Part shown: positions 26,786 through 35,533 of the stretch, one piece after another
How positions within the stretch are numbered: the stretch's first letter is position 1
Layout of the letters: the number at the start of each line of letters is the position of its first letter
NCBI RefSeq assembly: GCF_003586445.1
Contig: NZ_CP030028.1
Span: 2,494,501-2,558,500 of the forward strand
Direction of reading: 5' to 3'
Length of the DNA: 64,000 nucleotides
Origin: Bacillus sp. Y1
Lineage (GTDB): Bacteria; Bacillota; Bacilli; Bacillales; Cytobacillaceae
Notes under the pieces: model-generated
Seen by the model: only the letters and a program-made list of their open reading frames with translations
What the model was told of the DNA's origin: nothing
Database searches by the model: none
Position numbers and translations under genes: made by a program

Positions 26786-26889
26786 AGATTAAAATATCTA
26801 TAATATTCTTATGTAAACTATACCGATATAAATTTACTGGGGAATTCAGGTAGATAAAAGTGTAATTTAACTAGAGAAGGTGTGAAAAG

Positions 26890-28139
26890 ATGAACTCAGT
26901 AAAAGCGTACAGAACGGAAAATTGGAAAAAGAACATAATATTATTTTTAAGCAGTCAGACCATCTCGCTTTTTGGCTCAGCCTTGGTTCAATATGCAATG
27001 ATGTGGCATATCACATTACATACAGAGTCTGGAATGATGATGACCCTATTTATCATATGTGGCTTCATTCCAACTTTTATTTTATCGCCATTTGCTGGAG
27101 TGTGGGCGGACCGTTATAACCGAAAAATCCTGATTATTTTATCAGATGGGTTAATTGCTACAGCCACATTAATCTTAGCCATTGTTTTTTTCATGGGATA
27201 TGATGCCGTTTGGTTACTCTTCCTTATGGCAGCAATTCGTGCCATAGGAACGGGCATTCAAACTCCCGCAGTAGGAGCGATCTTGCCTCAAATCGTTCCA
27301 AAGGAAAATCTGACAAAGGTGAACGGAATAAACGGGAGTCTCCATGCAATCATTATGTTTGTCGCTCCTATGGTGAGTGCCGCCTTATTAACTATGGCTA
27401 CACTTGAAGTGATTTTCTTTATCGATGTGATAACGGCAATAATTGCTATCTTCACCTTACTTGGATTCCTTAAAATCTCCGTACATGAGAAGGCAAGTGA
27501 TCAACAACCAACAAGCTATCTCGAAGATTTTAAGCTAGGTGTCACGTATATTAAAAGTAACCCATTTTTGAAACAGTTTTTTCTGTTCTTTGGAGTATTC
27601 TTTATCTTGATGGCACCTGCCGCCTTTTTGACACCGCTTCAAGTCACACGAAGTTTTGGTGATGATGTTTGGCGATTAACGGCGGTCGAAATCGCTTGGT
27701 CTATTGGCATGATGGTCGGAGGAGGGATTATTGCTTCTTGGGGGGATTTCCAAATAAAATTCATACCATGACATTTGCAAGTCTTTTAATGGGGATCTGT
27801 ACTTTTGCACTAGGGGTTGTTCCGGTTTTCTGGGTGTATCTACTTTTCATGGCAATCTTCGGTATTTCTATGCCGATCTTCAATACTCCAACCACGGTTT
27901 TATTACAGGAGAAGGTAGATGAAGGGTATTTAGGAAGGATTTTCGGTGTGTTTGGGATGATTTCTACTTCGATGATGCCAATCGGGATGCTGATTTTCGG
28001 CCCTATGGCAGACGTGATCAAGGTGGAATGGCTATTGGTTGGAACGGGAATATTGATTTTCATCCTTTCCCTTTTCTTAGGGGTGAATAAAGTATTGCTC
28101 GAAACGGGTAAGCCAGTAATAGAGGAACCAGCCAAGTAA
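26890..28139 (+). pseudogene. MFS efflux transporter, frameshifted in a G-run
   Basis: Multidrug or macrolide-type major facilitator (MFS_3-like), with twelve expected membrane segments over two frames. The first frame runs from ATG 26890 to about 27742 and includes the loop motif GVWADRYNRKILI. At the G6 run near 27740 the frame breaks: it reads ASWGDFQIKFIP and stops, while the neighbouring frame continues the family sequence as GGFPNKIHTMTFASLLMGI to 28139. One additional G would give an intact protein of about 416 residues. Either sequencing error, slippage-based phase variation or recent inactivation. GAGAAGGTG precedes the start. Confidence 0.82.
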
Positions 28140-28156
28140 GAATAATAGACTCAAGT

Positions 28157-28196
28157 AGGCTCAGAGTATTCATCCTCTGAGCCTTTACTTTTTTGG
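28157..28196. terminator. Terminator between MFS gene and VOC gene
   Basis: AGGCTCAGAG and CTCTGAGCCT arms followed by TTACTTTTTT. Confidence 0.8.
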
Positions 28197-28209
28197 AATC
28201 AGCTTCCAA

Positions 28210-28581
28210 TTATCGGTGTTGGTCCAAAAGAATAGGGTTCCCATCAGGATCTTCAATAGTAAAGTATGCCGGTCCTTCACTTGATTCATTTACTCCAGAT
28301 ACGATATGGATGCCTTTTTCTTGAAGCATTTTTTGAAGTTCTCGTACGTCCGTAAAGGATTCAAGATTTTGTGCATTTTCATCCCATCCTGGATTAAATG
28401 TAAGGATGTTTTTTTCAAACATTCCTTGGAAAAGTCCTATTATACAGCTATCATTCTTCATAATGAGCCAGTTTTGAGAAATATCTCCTCCTAATGCTTC
28501 AAATCCAAGTTTAGTATAGAATTCCTTTGATTTATGTATATCTTTTACATTTAAACTAATAGAAAAAGCGCCAAGTTTCAT
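28210..28581 (-). CDS. VOC family protein (glyoxalase/bleomycin-resistance fold)
   Basis: A 123-residue single vicinal-oxygen-chelate protein. The paired beta-alpha-beta-beta-beta modules are visible: GAFSISLNVKDIHKSKEFYTKLGF at the start and GPAYFTIEDPDGNPILLDQ at the end, where the Glu/Asp and His positions usually bind metal. Members include glyoxalases, dioxygenases and antibiotic-binding proteins; nothing here selects one. AAGGAGATCGGAAGG precedes the ATG. A monocistronic minus-strand gene. Confidence 0.85.
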   Translation of the reverse strand: MKLGAFSISLNVKDIHKSKEFYTKLGFEALGGDISQNWLIMKNDSCIIGLFQGMFEKNILTFNPGWDENAQNLESFTDVRELQKMLQEKGIHIVSGVNESSEGPAYFTIEDPDGNPILLDQHR

Positions 28582-28781
28582 CCTTCCGATCTCCTTTTAA
28601 AATAGTATTTGTTAGATTTATACATTTCCTAATTTCAGTATAATTGAGTAGTTGTGAATATACAATTTTACACAGATGGAAGGATTAAAAACTTACCCAA
28701 GAAGGATTTGGTGTAGTTATGTTGAACATATAAGTGTGCGTATAAGGAGCTCTACATTTGAGTTGAAAGGAGGAGATCCAC

Positions 28782-29222
28782 TTGAGTATTCGTTTTGAAG
28801 TAAAAAGAACAATTCAGGTAACCCAACCAATCGCTTACAAAGGGTTACTTGATCTCGATTCCGCTAAGCACTGGATGCAAGGATTAGTATTGGATGTAGG
28901 GCCCATTCGTCTGGGAAGTCAGTGGGAAGAAACAGGAAAGATGTTCGGAAGAGAGGCAACTGAACATTTTGAGGTGGTCGAACTCACTGAACCAGATAAA
29001 ATTGTGCTGCGATGTGATGGAGCAAATGGAACAACAGGTAAAGGAGAATTTATGTTTACATATATTCTATCTTCCACTGATAATCATACTGAGGTGACTC
29101 TGAATGGGAAAATTAATGGACTAACAGGGTTATCGAAATTCTTCGGCAAGTTGATGGCTGGAACCTTTAAGAAAGCCTGTGAAAAAGATTTGGATAGGTT
29201 AAAAAACTTTTTAGAGAAGTGA
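28782..29222 (+). CDS. SRPBCC family protein
   Basis: A 146-residue START/Bet v1-like protein with a large hydrophobic cavity fold. Visible features are the first strand VKRTIQVTQPIAYKGLLD, GSQWEETGKMFG in the middle and the final long helix FFGKLMAGTFKKACEKDLDRLKNFL. Such proteins bind or cyclise lipophilic compounds; role unknown. TTG is the start, seven bases after GGAGGAG. A new transcription unit appears to start upstream near 28740. Confidence 0.8.
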   Translation: MSIRFEVKRTIQVTQPIAYKGLLDLDSAKHWMQGLVLDVGPIRLGSQWEETGKMFGREATEHFEVVELTEPDKIVLRCDGANGTTGKGEFMFTYILSSTDNHTEVTLNGKINGLTGLSKFFGKLMAGTFKKACEKDLDRLKNFLEK

Positions 29223-29346
29223 TTAGAATGGGTCGTATATAAGAATAAATTAGTCTATTTGTTACCATAATGTAGGAGTACCAAATTTTTACTAGAATAC
29301 ATAATAGATTCGATAAAAACTATTCTTTTCAAAATAGGAGGAAATC

Positions 29347-29742
29347 ATGGGAAGACCAATTCATTTTGAAATTCACGTTGATAATATGGATCGAGCAACC
29401 AAGTTTTATGGGGAAGTATTCGGGTGGACCTTTCAAGACTGGAGTGAGTATGCAGGCATGCCTTATTTTGGGGCTGTTACCGGTACGGAAAATGAACCTG
29501 GAATTAACGGCGCCTTAATGCAACGCCAAGGTCCTCCGCCAGAACCAAACCAAGCGATGAATGGTTATGCTTGTACATTGGGAGTGGAAGATTACGATTC
29601 TATTGAAGCAAAAATTCTGGAGAATGGAGGAAAGGTGGCCTTGCCGAAACACGCACTTCCTGGAATGGCCTGGCAGGGATACTACCTGGATACGGAAGGA
29701 AACATTTTCGGGATTCATCAACCAGACGTGAATGCAAAATAA
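29347..29742 (+). CDS. VOC family protein (second)
   Basis: A 131-residue vicinal-oxygen-chelate protein of the type with FEIHVDNMDRATKFYGEVFGW at the start and GYYLDTEGNIFGIHQ at the end. It is a different subfamily from the VOC gene at 28210. Similar proteins are annotated as putative glyoxalases without a known substrate. AAATAGGAGGAAATC precedes the ATG. It is probably monocistronic, followed by a strong bidirectional terminator. Confidence 0.85.
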   Translation: MGRPIHFEIHVDNMDRATKFYGEVFGWTFQDWSEYAGMPYFGAVTGTENEPGINGALMQRQGPPPEPNQAMNGYACTLGVEDYDSIEAKILENGGKVALPKHALPGMAWQGYYLDTEGNIFGIHQPDVNAK

Positions 29743-29767
29743 ACGAAAAACTATCCTAATTAAATAT

Positions 29768-29793
29768 AAGGACAGGATGTATTCCTGTCCTTT
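29768..29793. terminator. Bidirectional terminator
   Basis: AAGGACAGGA and TCCTGTCCTT arms around a five-base loop, between convergent genes. Confidence 0.8.
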
Positions 29794-29800
29794 AGCTTTG

Positions 29801-30193
29801 TTACATACTTATCCGATTATCTTTTAAAATCCTCACAGATCTTTCTTTCTTAATTCCATATAATAGAAGAAATGTTCCCCCTAACACAAACAAGGGCTCC
29901 AACCAATTCGCCTCCGGACCACTGGTAATTCGGTGTAGCTGAAAGACCCAATGAAACACCACGATATCAAAACTTAAGAAAAGACCAGTTGCTACGATAA
30001 ATCCGTGAAAAAAGGATTTCGAAAACAATCGGTAAAACAAGGTCATAAGTAAAAGGAGGATTCCGATTCCGATTCCAACCGCACCAATCCGCTCTGGTCC
30101 AGTATCAGCTTTCAACCCAAATGCTAACGCATCTATGATATGAAAAAGAAAATCCACTGTAAAAAAACCTACAACTGCCCCTAAAATTCGCAT
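29801..30193 (-). CDS. DUF2243-like membrane protein
   Basis: A 130-residue membrane protein with four hydrophobic segments. The conserved segment FDIVVFHWVFQLHRI resembles the histidine-containing DGIVLHH...WH pattern of DUF2243 proteins, which are of unknown function. The N-terminal segment also has FFTVDFLFHIID, a possible internal repeat of the same Asp-His pattern. The start ATG is preceded by GAAATGGAG. Family placement is moderate. Confidence 0.65.
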   Translation of the reverse strand: MRILGAVVGFFTVDFLFHIIDALAFGLKADTGPERIGAVGIGIGILLLLMTLFYRLFSKSFFHGFIVATGLFLSFDIVVFHWVFQLHRITSGPEANWLEPLFVLGGTFLLLYGIKKERSVRILKDNRISM

Positions 30194-30360
30194 AAGAAAA
30201 CTCCATTTCTATCCAAAATACTCATTCATTATACCTCTTTACCTATTAAACTGTTAAGTGGAGAGTACTTTTAGTGTCAAATGTTCCTTGTTAGAAAATA
30301 TTACTAGCTTATAGATAAACCGAAATACATATTTTTATAATAAGGCATAAACCTAATACT

Positions 30361-30437
30361 TTAACATTATGTTAAAAATAACCCCCTAAGAAATTAACAA
30401 TGTGACTAAGGTTAATCACAGCACCAGAGGATATAAT
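30361..30437 (+). promoter_or_regulatory. Promoter region of nitrilase-symporter operon with dyads
   Basis: TATAAT at 30432-30437 has no good -35. Upstream are the perfect palindrome TTAACATTATGTTAA (30361-30375) and TGTGA-N10-TCACA (30401-30420), the latter covering the -35 position, which suggests activator-dependent transcription. Confidence 0.55.
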
Positions 30438-30489
30438 TACATCAAGAAAAATCAGATTAGTCAAAATATTAAACGAAGGTGGGAAGTCT

Positions 30490-31296
30490 ATGAAAGTAGC
30501 TTTAGCACAATTAAAGCCTGTACTACATGACAAATCGAAAAACCTCGAAATGATGCTTCACCATATTCAGAAGGCATCCCAGCAGAATTGCCAGCTTATT
30601 TTATTTCCAGAACTCGTGTTAACGGGCTATTTCACTCGGGAAAAGACAAAAGAACTCGCGGAAGACATCAATGGGGAAAGTATCTCCCAATTAAAAGACT
30701 GGGCCCGTGAATACAACCTAATGATGATTGCTGGTTTTCCTGAAAAAGTACAGGAGGAGGTATTTAATTCAGCCGTCATCATTGATCAGAGTGGCGAGGT
30801 AGTAGGTACATATCAAAAGGTCCATTTATGGGACGAAGAAGAGAAGTATTTTTCTGCAGGTCAGGAGTTTCCGGTCTGGAATACATCTTTTGGTACGATT
30901 GGGGTCATGATTTGTTATGATACCGAGTTTCCGGAAACCGCTCGAATTCTAGCAGAAAGAGGGGCAGAACTCATTTTGGCACCAACGGCAAATATGACTC
31001 CACTGGAGCATTTGCAAAAGACTTATATACAAAGTCGCGCAGCCGAAAATCAGGTGTTTGTCGCGACAACCAACCGCATTGGAGTGGAGGAGACAACCCA
31101 CTTTTTTGGACAAAGTGCAGCGGCCAGTCCATTTGGAGAATTATTGGTTTTAGGTGACGGAGAGGAAAATCAATATTATGTCGAAGTAGATTTTTCTCAA
31201 ATTCAAGCAGCTAGGAATCAGTTCTGTTATTTAGCGGACCGGAGACCAAGTGTGTACCAGTCGACCATGAATCGAAAGGGGGAAACAATCGTATGA
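30490..31296 (+). CDS. Carbon-nitrogen hydrolase (nitrilase superfamily)
   Basis: A 268-residue amidase or nitrilase-fold enzyme. The catalytic triad is visible as Glu41 (FPELVLTGY), Lys110 (YQKVHLW) and Cys142 (MICYDTEFPE). Such enzymes hydrolyse linear amides, carbamoyl groups or omega-amides, releasing ammonia. AAGGTGGGAAGTCT precedes the ATG. Its stop overlaps the ATG of the symporter gene (ATGA), so the two are translationally coupled and the transporter probably imports its substrate or exports its product. Substrate unknown. Confidence 0.92.
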   Translation: MKVALAQLKPVLHDKSKNLEMMLHHIQKASQQNCQLILFPELVLTGYFTREKTKELAEDINGESISQLKDWAREYNLMMIAGFPEKVQEEVFNSAVIIDQSGEVVGTYQKVHLWDEEEKYFSAGQEFPVWNTSFGTIGVMICYDTEFPETARILAERGAELILAPTANMTPLEHLQKTYIQSRAAENQVFVATTNRIGVEETTHFFGQSAAASPFGELLVLGDGEENQYYVEVDFSQIQAARNQFCYLADRRPSVYQSTMNRKGETIV

Positions 31297-32792
31297 ACAG
31301 TCCAATCATGGGATACTCCGTAATTATTCTCTTTGCCGTTATGATGACTGCCATAACCCTTTTCATTAATAAAAAGGATGGTAATCAAAATGTCGATGAT
31401 TTGTTAACGGCGGGACGAAGAGTTCCGTTTGGCCTCGTTGCTGCCAGTGTTTGTGTGGCCTGGATCTGGACGGGCACGATTATGGCTTCTGCGGAAGCGG
31501 GGGTATGGTTTGGAATTAATGGTGGCTTTAACTATGCTTGGGGTGCTGTTGTTCCTTTTATGATTTTTATCCCGATTGCGTTACGTTTACGAAAAATTAT
31601 GCCAAAGACCACCACGTTTATTGAATTCATTCGTGAGCGGTTCGGTACAAAGTTAGCCAATGTGTATTTATTGTTCGGAATAGCCTTGGTGTTATATGTT
31701 TGTGTCATGCAGGCGGTAGGAATTGCGTATGCCTTCGAATATACCTTTCATTTAAATTTTAAAGTCGTTGCTTTTTTATCAGCGGTCCTCTTCTCAAGCT
31801 TCATTGCCATGTCTGGGCTAAAAGGCTCCATCTATAATTCTGTCTTCCAATTTTTCATTATCATGATTGTTATTTTTGTCACGATTCCTCTCATTATTAA
31901 GAGCGTGGGATTAGAAAATATGTATGAAGGAATGCTACGGGCTGCAACGGATACGAGTCATCCACAACATAATCCGGATGCTCTGAACTTTTTTGGCTCC
32001 GCAGGCTGGATGTATGGATTATCAGCTGTGGTTATCGCCATGGGTCAAGTTGTATTAAGCCAGGGCTATTATTCAACCGCCGCTGCTGCTTCCAGTTCAA
32101 AGGGATTGTTTTGGGCGTATCTCATCGGAACTATTATCGCATGGTTGCCAATTCCGATGATATTTGGAAATGTGATTGGAGGAAGTGTCTATCATTTAGG
32201 TGTTTCCTCAGAAGAGCTCGGTGTATCGACGGGAGCGGCTCCATATATTTTCGATTATTTTCTCGGTAGCGGAGGGGGTATCATCTTCGTTGTCATGATC
32301 TTTATGGCGGGACTAACGACGGGAGGAAATGGTCTCGCCGGACTTCAGGCGATGTTGACGATTGATTTTTATAAAAGATACCTCAACAAGCAAGCGACTG
32401 AAAAACAACAACTCACATTCGGTCGAGGGATTATTTTTGCCTTAGGAATCACCATTGGAATTTGTTCTCTGTTTTTAGATGGTGTGTCCCTATTAACCAT
32501 TGATATTTTTAGTGGAATTTTATTTGCTGCTCCTACCGCGTCGTTAATCATTGGATTGTGGTCTGGTCGACTAAACCCGAAAGTCTCGTTGCTTTCGATT
32601 GTAGTTGGATTGGCTTCAGGGTTATCTGCATACTTTATGATCGCTAATGATGATCTGAATTGGTTTGTCGGAAATATGCTATCCCTCTTTTTACCATTTC
32701 TCATAATCTTGATAAGCCTGCCATTTACCAATAAAAAGTATGACTTTAACAAGCTGAAAAACTATCAACCGGAACATAAAATTAACCTATAA
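31293..32792 (+). CDS. Sodium:solute symporter (SSS family)
   Basis: A 499-residue inner-membrane Na+-coupled symporter with 13 predicted membrane segments. SSS features include ASVCVAWIWTGTIMASAEAG in the first segments and AGLTTGGNGLAGLQAMLTIDFYK near residue 340, resembling the sodium-site region. Family members carry proline, pantothenate, urea, purine-related and other small solutes. The four-base overlap with the nitrilase gene and the small membrane protein gene that follows define a three-gene operon. Substrate likely a nitrogenous compound, by inference. Confidence 0.9.
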   Translation: MNSPIMGYSVIILFAVMMTAITLFINKKDGNQNVDDLLTAGRRVPFGLVAASVCVAWIWTGTIMASAEAGVWFGINGGFNYAWGAVVPFMIFIPIALRLRKIMPKTTTFIEFIRERFGTKLANVYLLFGIALVLYVCVMQAVGIAYAFEYTFHLNFKVVAFLSAVLFSSFIAMSGLKGSIYNSVFQFFIIMIVIFVTIPLIIKSVGLENMYEGMLRAATDTSHPQHNPDALNFFGSAGWMYGLSAVVIAMGQVVLSQGYYSTAAAASSSKGLFWAYLIGTIIAWLPIPMIFGNVIGGSVYHLGVSSEELGVSTGAAPYIFDYFLGSGGGIIFVVMIFMAGLTTGGNGLAGLQAMLTIDFYKRYLNKQATEKQQLTFGRGIIFALGITIGICSLFLDGVSLLTIDIFSGILFAAPTASLIIGLWSGRLNPKVSLLSIVVGLASGLSAYFMIANDDLNWFVGNMLSLFLPFLIILISLPFTNKKYDFNKLKNYQPEHKINL

Positions 32793-32806
32793 AAGGAGAC
32801 TAACAG

Positions 32807-32971
32807 ATGTCATTTGGTGTATATCAGTTTTTTAATTGGCTTATTTTTATCTGGTGCGGACTAGGAATGTTGTTTATCGCCATTGCGTCTATTCGGGAAG
32901 TATTTTTTCAGTTGAAAAAGACAGGGAAAGCGAAAGATCAGGATTCGGGAACAGATATAAAGCTTTCATGA
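32807..32971 (+). CDS. Small single-pass membrane protein linked to symporter
   Basis: A 54-residue protein with one membrane segment (FFNWLIFIWCGLGMLFIAIA) and a basic then acidic C-terminal tail (LKKTGKAKDQD). AAAAGGAGACTAACAG precedes ATG 32807, 14 bases after the symporter stop. The size and position match small accessory subunits that accompany some SSS transporters, but I do not recognise the family. It ends just before the operon terminator. Confidence 0.75.
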   Translation: MSFGVYQFFNWLIFIWCGLGMLFIAIASIREVFFQLKKTGKAKDQDSGTDIKLS

Positions 32972-33035
32972 TTTGGAGAAAGAAAAGTTTTCAGTCGTGA
33001 ACATTTGCATGAAGTAACATATATATTCAATCGAT

Positions 33036-33070
33036 AAACTCTTCTACGACAATTGTAGAGGAGTTTTTTT
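33036..33070 (+). terminator. Terminator of nitrilase-symporter operon
   Basis: AAACTCTTCTAC and GTAGAGGAGTTT arms with a T-run. The remainder of the gap to 33330 shows only an imperfect hairpin (GCTCCT to AGGAGC, 33135-33165) and AT-rich DNA. Confidence 0.85.
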
Positions 33071-33330
33071 AAGCCTTCAAAATATATAAGAATACAATAA
33101 TATTATTATGTAAACTAATAGAGTGTGAGTGAGCTGCTCCTTGAACTTAAACCATCGAGGAGCGGTGTTTGTTTATTCTACATCCTTGTTTGGAAGGTAG
33201 GGTGGTCAATATTATATTTTTCTTCATAGAAATTACTTGTAATTTACAACTAAATACTCTATAGTTAATGATATCATAACTTGGTAAATGTTAGGGGAAT
33301 AGAGTTTACTAGGTAAAGGTGGTAAAGTTG

Positions 33331-33534
33331 ATGACGGTGAATCATTCTAGTGTTCTATCAGTTGAATATTTCGAATCATATTTTCACCTCGTAATTTCAT
33401 CAAGAAATTATGAAATTGATAAAGCGAAAGAGTTTATCATTCAAAATTTTTTTAAAGGTAATGTAAAGCAATATGGAGAAGATACTTGTTTAAGCTTCTG
33501 TTTGGCCTACTCCAGATTAACGGAAAAAATTTGA
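33331..33534 (+). CDS. Hypothetical small protein
   Basis: A 67-residue protein I do not recognise (begins MTVNHSSVLSVEYFESY, ends YSRLTEKI). It is soluble, with two cysteines near the C-terminus and no clear motif. AAAGGTGGTAAAG lies upstream of ATG 33331. It precedes the flavoprotein gene by about 95 bases. Could be a genuine small gene or the fragment of a longer one; composition is consistent with coding. Confidence 0.5.
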   Translation: MTVNHSSVLSVEYFESYFHLVISSRNYEIDKAKEFIIQNFFKGNVKQYGEDTCLSFCLAYSRLTEKI

Positions 33535-33629
33535 GTAAATATGATATTTTACAAGACCTATCTCCAGTAGTTATTGTGAAACATCCATTACTTTAATACT
33601 TGCAAAATACAAGTAAAAGAGGGATGAAT

Positions 33630-34691
33630 ATGAGTGAAATTTGGGATGTTATTGTAATCGGAGGAGGTCAGGCGGGTCTAGCTTCAGGGTATTACTTACG
33701 CAAGAAGGGATATCAATTTATTATTCTCGAATCAAGTAACATTGCAGCGGGTTCCTGGCCGAATTATTATGACAGTCTTCAATTGTTCTCCCCAGCCAAC
33801 TTTTCATCCTTGCCTGGAATGAAGTTCCCAGGTGATCGCAATCATTACCCTAATAAATCTGAAGTGATTCAATACTTAACAGATTATACTCAACATTTTC
33901 AACTTCCCGTTCATATTCATAAGCAGGTCCTATCTGTTGAGAAAAACAATAACGTATTTACAGTTGTTACAGGAACTGGAGAGACGTATCATTCAAAAGT
34001 AATTGTTAATGCTACGGGCACTTTTCGAAGTCCTTATATCCCTGTGATAAAGGGAAGGGAGTTATTTAATGGACGTATGCTTCATTCTTCTCAATATCGA
34101 AATCCCGAACCTTTTATTAATGAAAGAATCGTTGTTGTTGGAAGTGGAAATTCTGCTGTGCAAATTGCCGTCGAGCTTTCAAAAGTTAGTAAGACATCAT
34201 TAGCTGTACGTCAGCCCGTTCGTTTCCAAAAACAAAAAGTATTAGGTCAGGACATTCACTTTTGGCTGAAATTATCAGGCTTTGATCAATTTCCTTTTTG
34301 GAGATTGGGCAAAACCGCACCAAAAACAAAGCCCGTACTAGATTTTGGACCATATAAAGAACAAATGGATAAAGGAAAACCAGACCAAGTCAACATCTTT
34401 ACCAGTTTTTATAGCGATGGGGTCATTTGGCCAGATGGAAGGAAGGAGCAGGTAGATACGGTCATTTTTGCCACTGGATATAAAAATCATCTTTCTCACT
34501 TAAAAACGGGAGCAATAGATTCAACAGGGGAACCCATACACGTAGGTGGAGTTAGTACTTCAGTACCTGGTCTCTATTATGTGGGGTTAGAAGGTCAACG
34601 CTCCTTTGCTACTGCAACTTTAAGAGGGAGCGGTCCTGATGCAAAATTTGTGATTCGGAAGTTAGAACGTTATATAAAACTATATAAATAA
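33630..34691 (+). CDS. Flavin-dependent oxidoreductase, CzcO/FMO-like
   Basis: A 353-residue NAD(P)/FAD-binding protein. The FAD Rossmann motif is VIVIGGGQAGLASGYYLRKKG, the second, NAD(P) motif is VVVGSGNSAVQIAVELSK near residue 178, and the ATG-type motif near the end is VDTVIFATGYKNHL. This arrangement fits class B flavoprotein monooxygenase-like proteins, often annotated as CzcO or putative potassium transporter; a monooxygenase substrate is unknown. I chose ATG 33630 after AGAGGGATGAAT; TTG 33600 adds ten residues with no support. Confidence 0.88.
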   Translation: MSEIWDVIVIGGGQAGLASGYYLRKKGYQFIILESSNIAAGSWPNYYDSLQLFSPANFSSLPGMKFPGDRNHYPNKSEVIQYLTDYTQHFQLPVHIHKQVLSVEKNNNVFTVVTGTGETYHSKVIVNATGTFRSPYIPVIKGRELFNGRMLHSSQYRNPEPFINERIVVVGSGNSAVQIAVELSKVSKTSLAVRQPVRFQKQKVLGQDIHFWLKLSGFDQFPFWRLGKTAPKTKPVLDFGPYKEQMDKGKPDQVNIFTSFYSDGVIWPDGRKEQVDTVIFATGYKNHLSHLKTGAIDSTGEPIHVGGVSTSVPGLYYVGLEGQRSFATATLRGSGPDAKFVIRKLERYIKLYK

Positions 34692-34699
34692 AGAGCACA

Positions 34700-34730
34700 G
34701 GGAGAAGATCTTCATAAATTCTCTTCTCCT
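34700..34730. terminator. Stem-loop between convergent genes
   Basis: AGGGAGAAGA-like arm and TCTTCTCCTT, with a 13-base loop. The downstream T-run is interrupted, so strength is moderate. Confidence 0.6.
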
Positions 34731-34733
34731 TGC

Positions 34734-35228
34734 TTATTCTTTCTCGAAAAATACATGCTCGGCATGAAGTCCATTATTCACGGTGATGATACCGAAAGAA
34801 GGTTTGGGCTGTCTCCTTTTATCCGTGCAGGATCCAGGATTAAATAATAAAATACCGTTTATCTCCTTCAAAACCGGAATGTGAGAATGACCGAATATGA
34901 TGCAATCCACAGGATCATTTGCAAAAGCTTCCATTGCACGCCTCTCCGTAGTCCAGCGTTTTCCATGACCATGAACCACCCCAATTCGAACACATTCTAT
35001 AACTACTACAAGTTTTTCGGGAAGAAGTTCTTGCAGTTCCTCAGAGTCTACATTCCCAAACACTCCTCTAACATCTCCATATTGTAAGCATTCATGATAA
35101 ACATCTAACGTTTGCCAATCTCCTGCATGGATAATGAGGTCGGACTGTTTTAGTTCTGTAATGACTTTACTGGGGAGTGATTTTGCCTTTTTAGGGATAT
35201 GTGTATCGGAAATAACGGTAATTTTCAT
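34734..35228 (-). CDS. YfcE-type metallophosphoesterase
   Basis: A 164-residue calcineurin-like phosphoesterase of the small YfcE/MJ0936 family. Metal-binding motifs are all present: SDTHIP at residues 7-12, HAGDW, GNVD, VVHGHGKRW and FGHSHIP. Such enzymes act on phosphodiesters in vitro, with unclear natural substrates. The ATG is preceded by ACAAGAGGTACAAA on the minus strand. It is convergent with the flavoprotein gene and divergent from the germinant receptor operon. Confidence 0.92.
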   Translation of the reverse strand: MKITVISDTHIPKKAKSLPSKVITELKQSDLIIHAGDWQTLDVYHECLQYGDVRGVFGNVDSEELQELLPEKLVVVIECVRIGVVHGHGKRWTTERRAMEAFANDPVDCIIFGHSHIPVLKEINGILLFNPGSCTDKRRQPKPSFGIITVNNGLHAEHVFFEKE

Positions 35229-35447
35229 TTTGTACCTCTTGTATTAAATCTCCATTTCTATCAGTTCTATCTATTACAATTTTAAAAGTGCATCATTTAG
35301 AACATTGTTAATTCAATTAACGGTTTCTGGCTTAAGGAGTAGGATGCTTAAGAAGGCATTTCCTCTAGCACTTAAGTTCCCACACTCCACTAAATTCTGG
35401 TCCTTGATAAACCCCAGGGTTTCAATTAATACAGAATGACACCCCTA

Positions 35448-35477
35448 TGTATAACATGTCCTTAATTGAAAATACTA
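35448..35477 (+). promoter_or_regulatory. Candidate sigma-G promoter of germinant receptor operon
   Basis: TGTATA at 35448-35453, a 17-base spacer and AATACTA at 35471-35477 fit the forespore sigma-G pattern, as expected for ger operons. The rest of the gap (35229-35533) shows no gene. Confidence 0.6.
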
Positions 35478-35533
35478 TACAAAAGTGGATTTTCCACCCA
35501 ACTTTACCCCAACCTTTTTAAGGGAGAATTTAT

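Noticed and set aside
33121..33185. Imperfect hairpin GCTCCT/AGGAGC as a small RNA or terminator
   Set aside because: No U-run and weak stem; no promoter evident.
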